Origin: Chrysemys picta bellii
Taxonomy: Eukaryota > Chordata > Testudines > Emydidae
Direction of reading: 5' to 3'
Length of the DNA: 64,000 nucleotides
NCBI RefSeq assembly: GCF_011386835.1
Contig: NC_088791.1
Coordinates: 125,712,943 to 125,776,942 of the forward strand
The notes under the pieces were generated by a model. It was not told the DNA's origin and ran no database searches. It saw nothing but the letters and a program-made list of their open reading frames with translations. The translations under genes and the position numbers were made by a program. Below are positions 63,801 through 64,000 of this stretch, piece after piece (positions within the stretch are counted from its first letter, which is position 1; every line of letters starts with the position of its first letter).

Positions 63801-64000
63801 AACTTTTCTTTTTATTTGGTTGCATTAATACAAATACTTAAAACAAAATCCGCATCAAGAATTCCCTCCGGTAGGCAACTCACAACTTAAATAACCATCG
63901 TAAAGATTCCAAGGCTTCCAGTGGACTTCTGTTCAAACATTAAAGATCACATTTGCTACTTGAGAAAAATAATTACTGATGTCATGGGTGGTCATTTAAA
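63801..64000. other. Non-genic DNA at window edge
   Basis: AT-rich, nothing identified. Confidence 0.4.

Noticed and set aside
1..64000. CRISPR array, operon or bacterial mobile system
   Set aside because: No evenly spaced repeats with unique spacers and no dense coding. The repeat content is that of a vertebrate nuclear genome.
1..64000. tRNA or rRNA genes
   Set aside because: Only tRNA-derived SINE heads were seen. No full cloverleaf with both promoter boxes and no rRNA sequence was recognised.

Overview
The window reads as nuclear DNA of a reptile, most likely a cryptodiran turtle. The main reasons are several CR1 LINE families whose 3' tails and ORF1/ORF2 look like turtle CR1, MIR-like CORE-SINEs, many short non-autonomous hAT elements with clean 8-bp target-site duplications (TSDs), and a turtle-like fold-back repeat. 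The organism call is inference from repeat content. I found no convincing host protein-coding exon, no rRNA or tRNA gene, no CRISPR array and no operon. The window looks like intergenic or deep intronic DNA built largely of dead transposable elements.

The largest structures are two long CR1 LINEs on the minus strand. One (about 6727-9965) keeps the C-terminal end of ORF1 and a nearly complete ORF2 (endonuclease plus reverse transcriptase), broken by two small frame changes. The other (about 58113-63139) is close to full length. It has a 3' UTR, an ORF2 in at least six reading-frame pieces, a long ORF1 with an SGNH-type esterase domain, and a 5' UTR with a duplicated 59-bp unit, a GC box and a TATA-like site. 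Shorter or older CR1 copies lie at about 2440-3190, 15495-15658, 21330-22420, 23145-24545, 32170-33480, 34333-35192, 35210-35765, 43875-44059, 49309-51075, 53165-53230, 53610-53760 and 53970-54090. Three different CR1 3'-tail octamers occur side by side.

Between these lie DNA transposons, often nested: hAT in hAT (39316-39911), hAT at the very end of a Tigger-like element (26432-26744), hATs in CR1 (32 kb), and a solo LTR inside a hAT-like element inside a CR1 (49.3-51 kb). Two solo LTRs keep TG...CA ends and TSDs (41325-42555; 49681-50524), and a third LTR is a fragment (48879-about 49305). Two GC-rich minisatellites (28580-29056; 32439-32882) end in the same hAT terminus. A fold-back, SINE-like family has three copies with 10-13-bp TSDs, one of them reduced to 42 bp.

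The remaining stretches are AT-rich unique-looking sequence with only microsatellites, palindromes and short remnants. One block (about 19440-19910) could be a conserved noncoding element, but that cannot be judged from one sequence.
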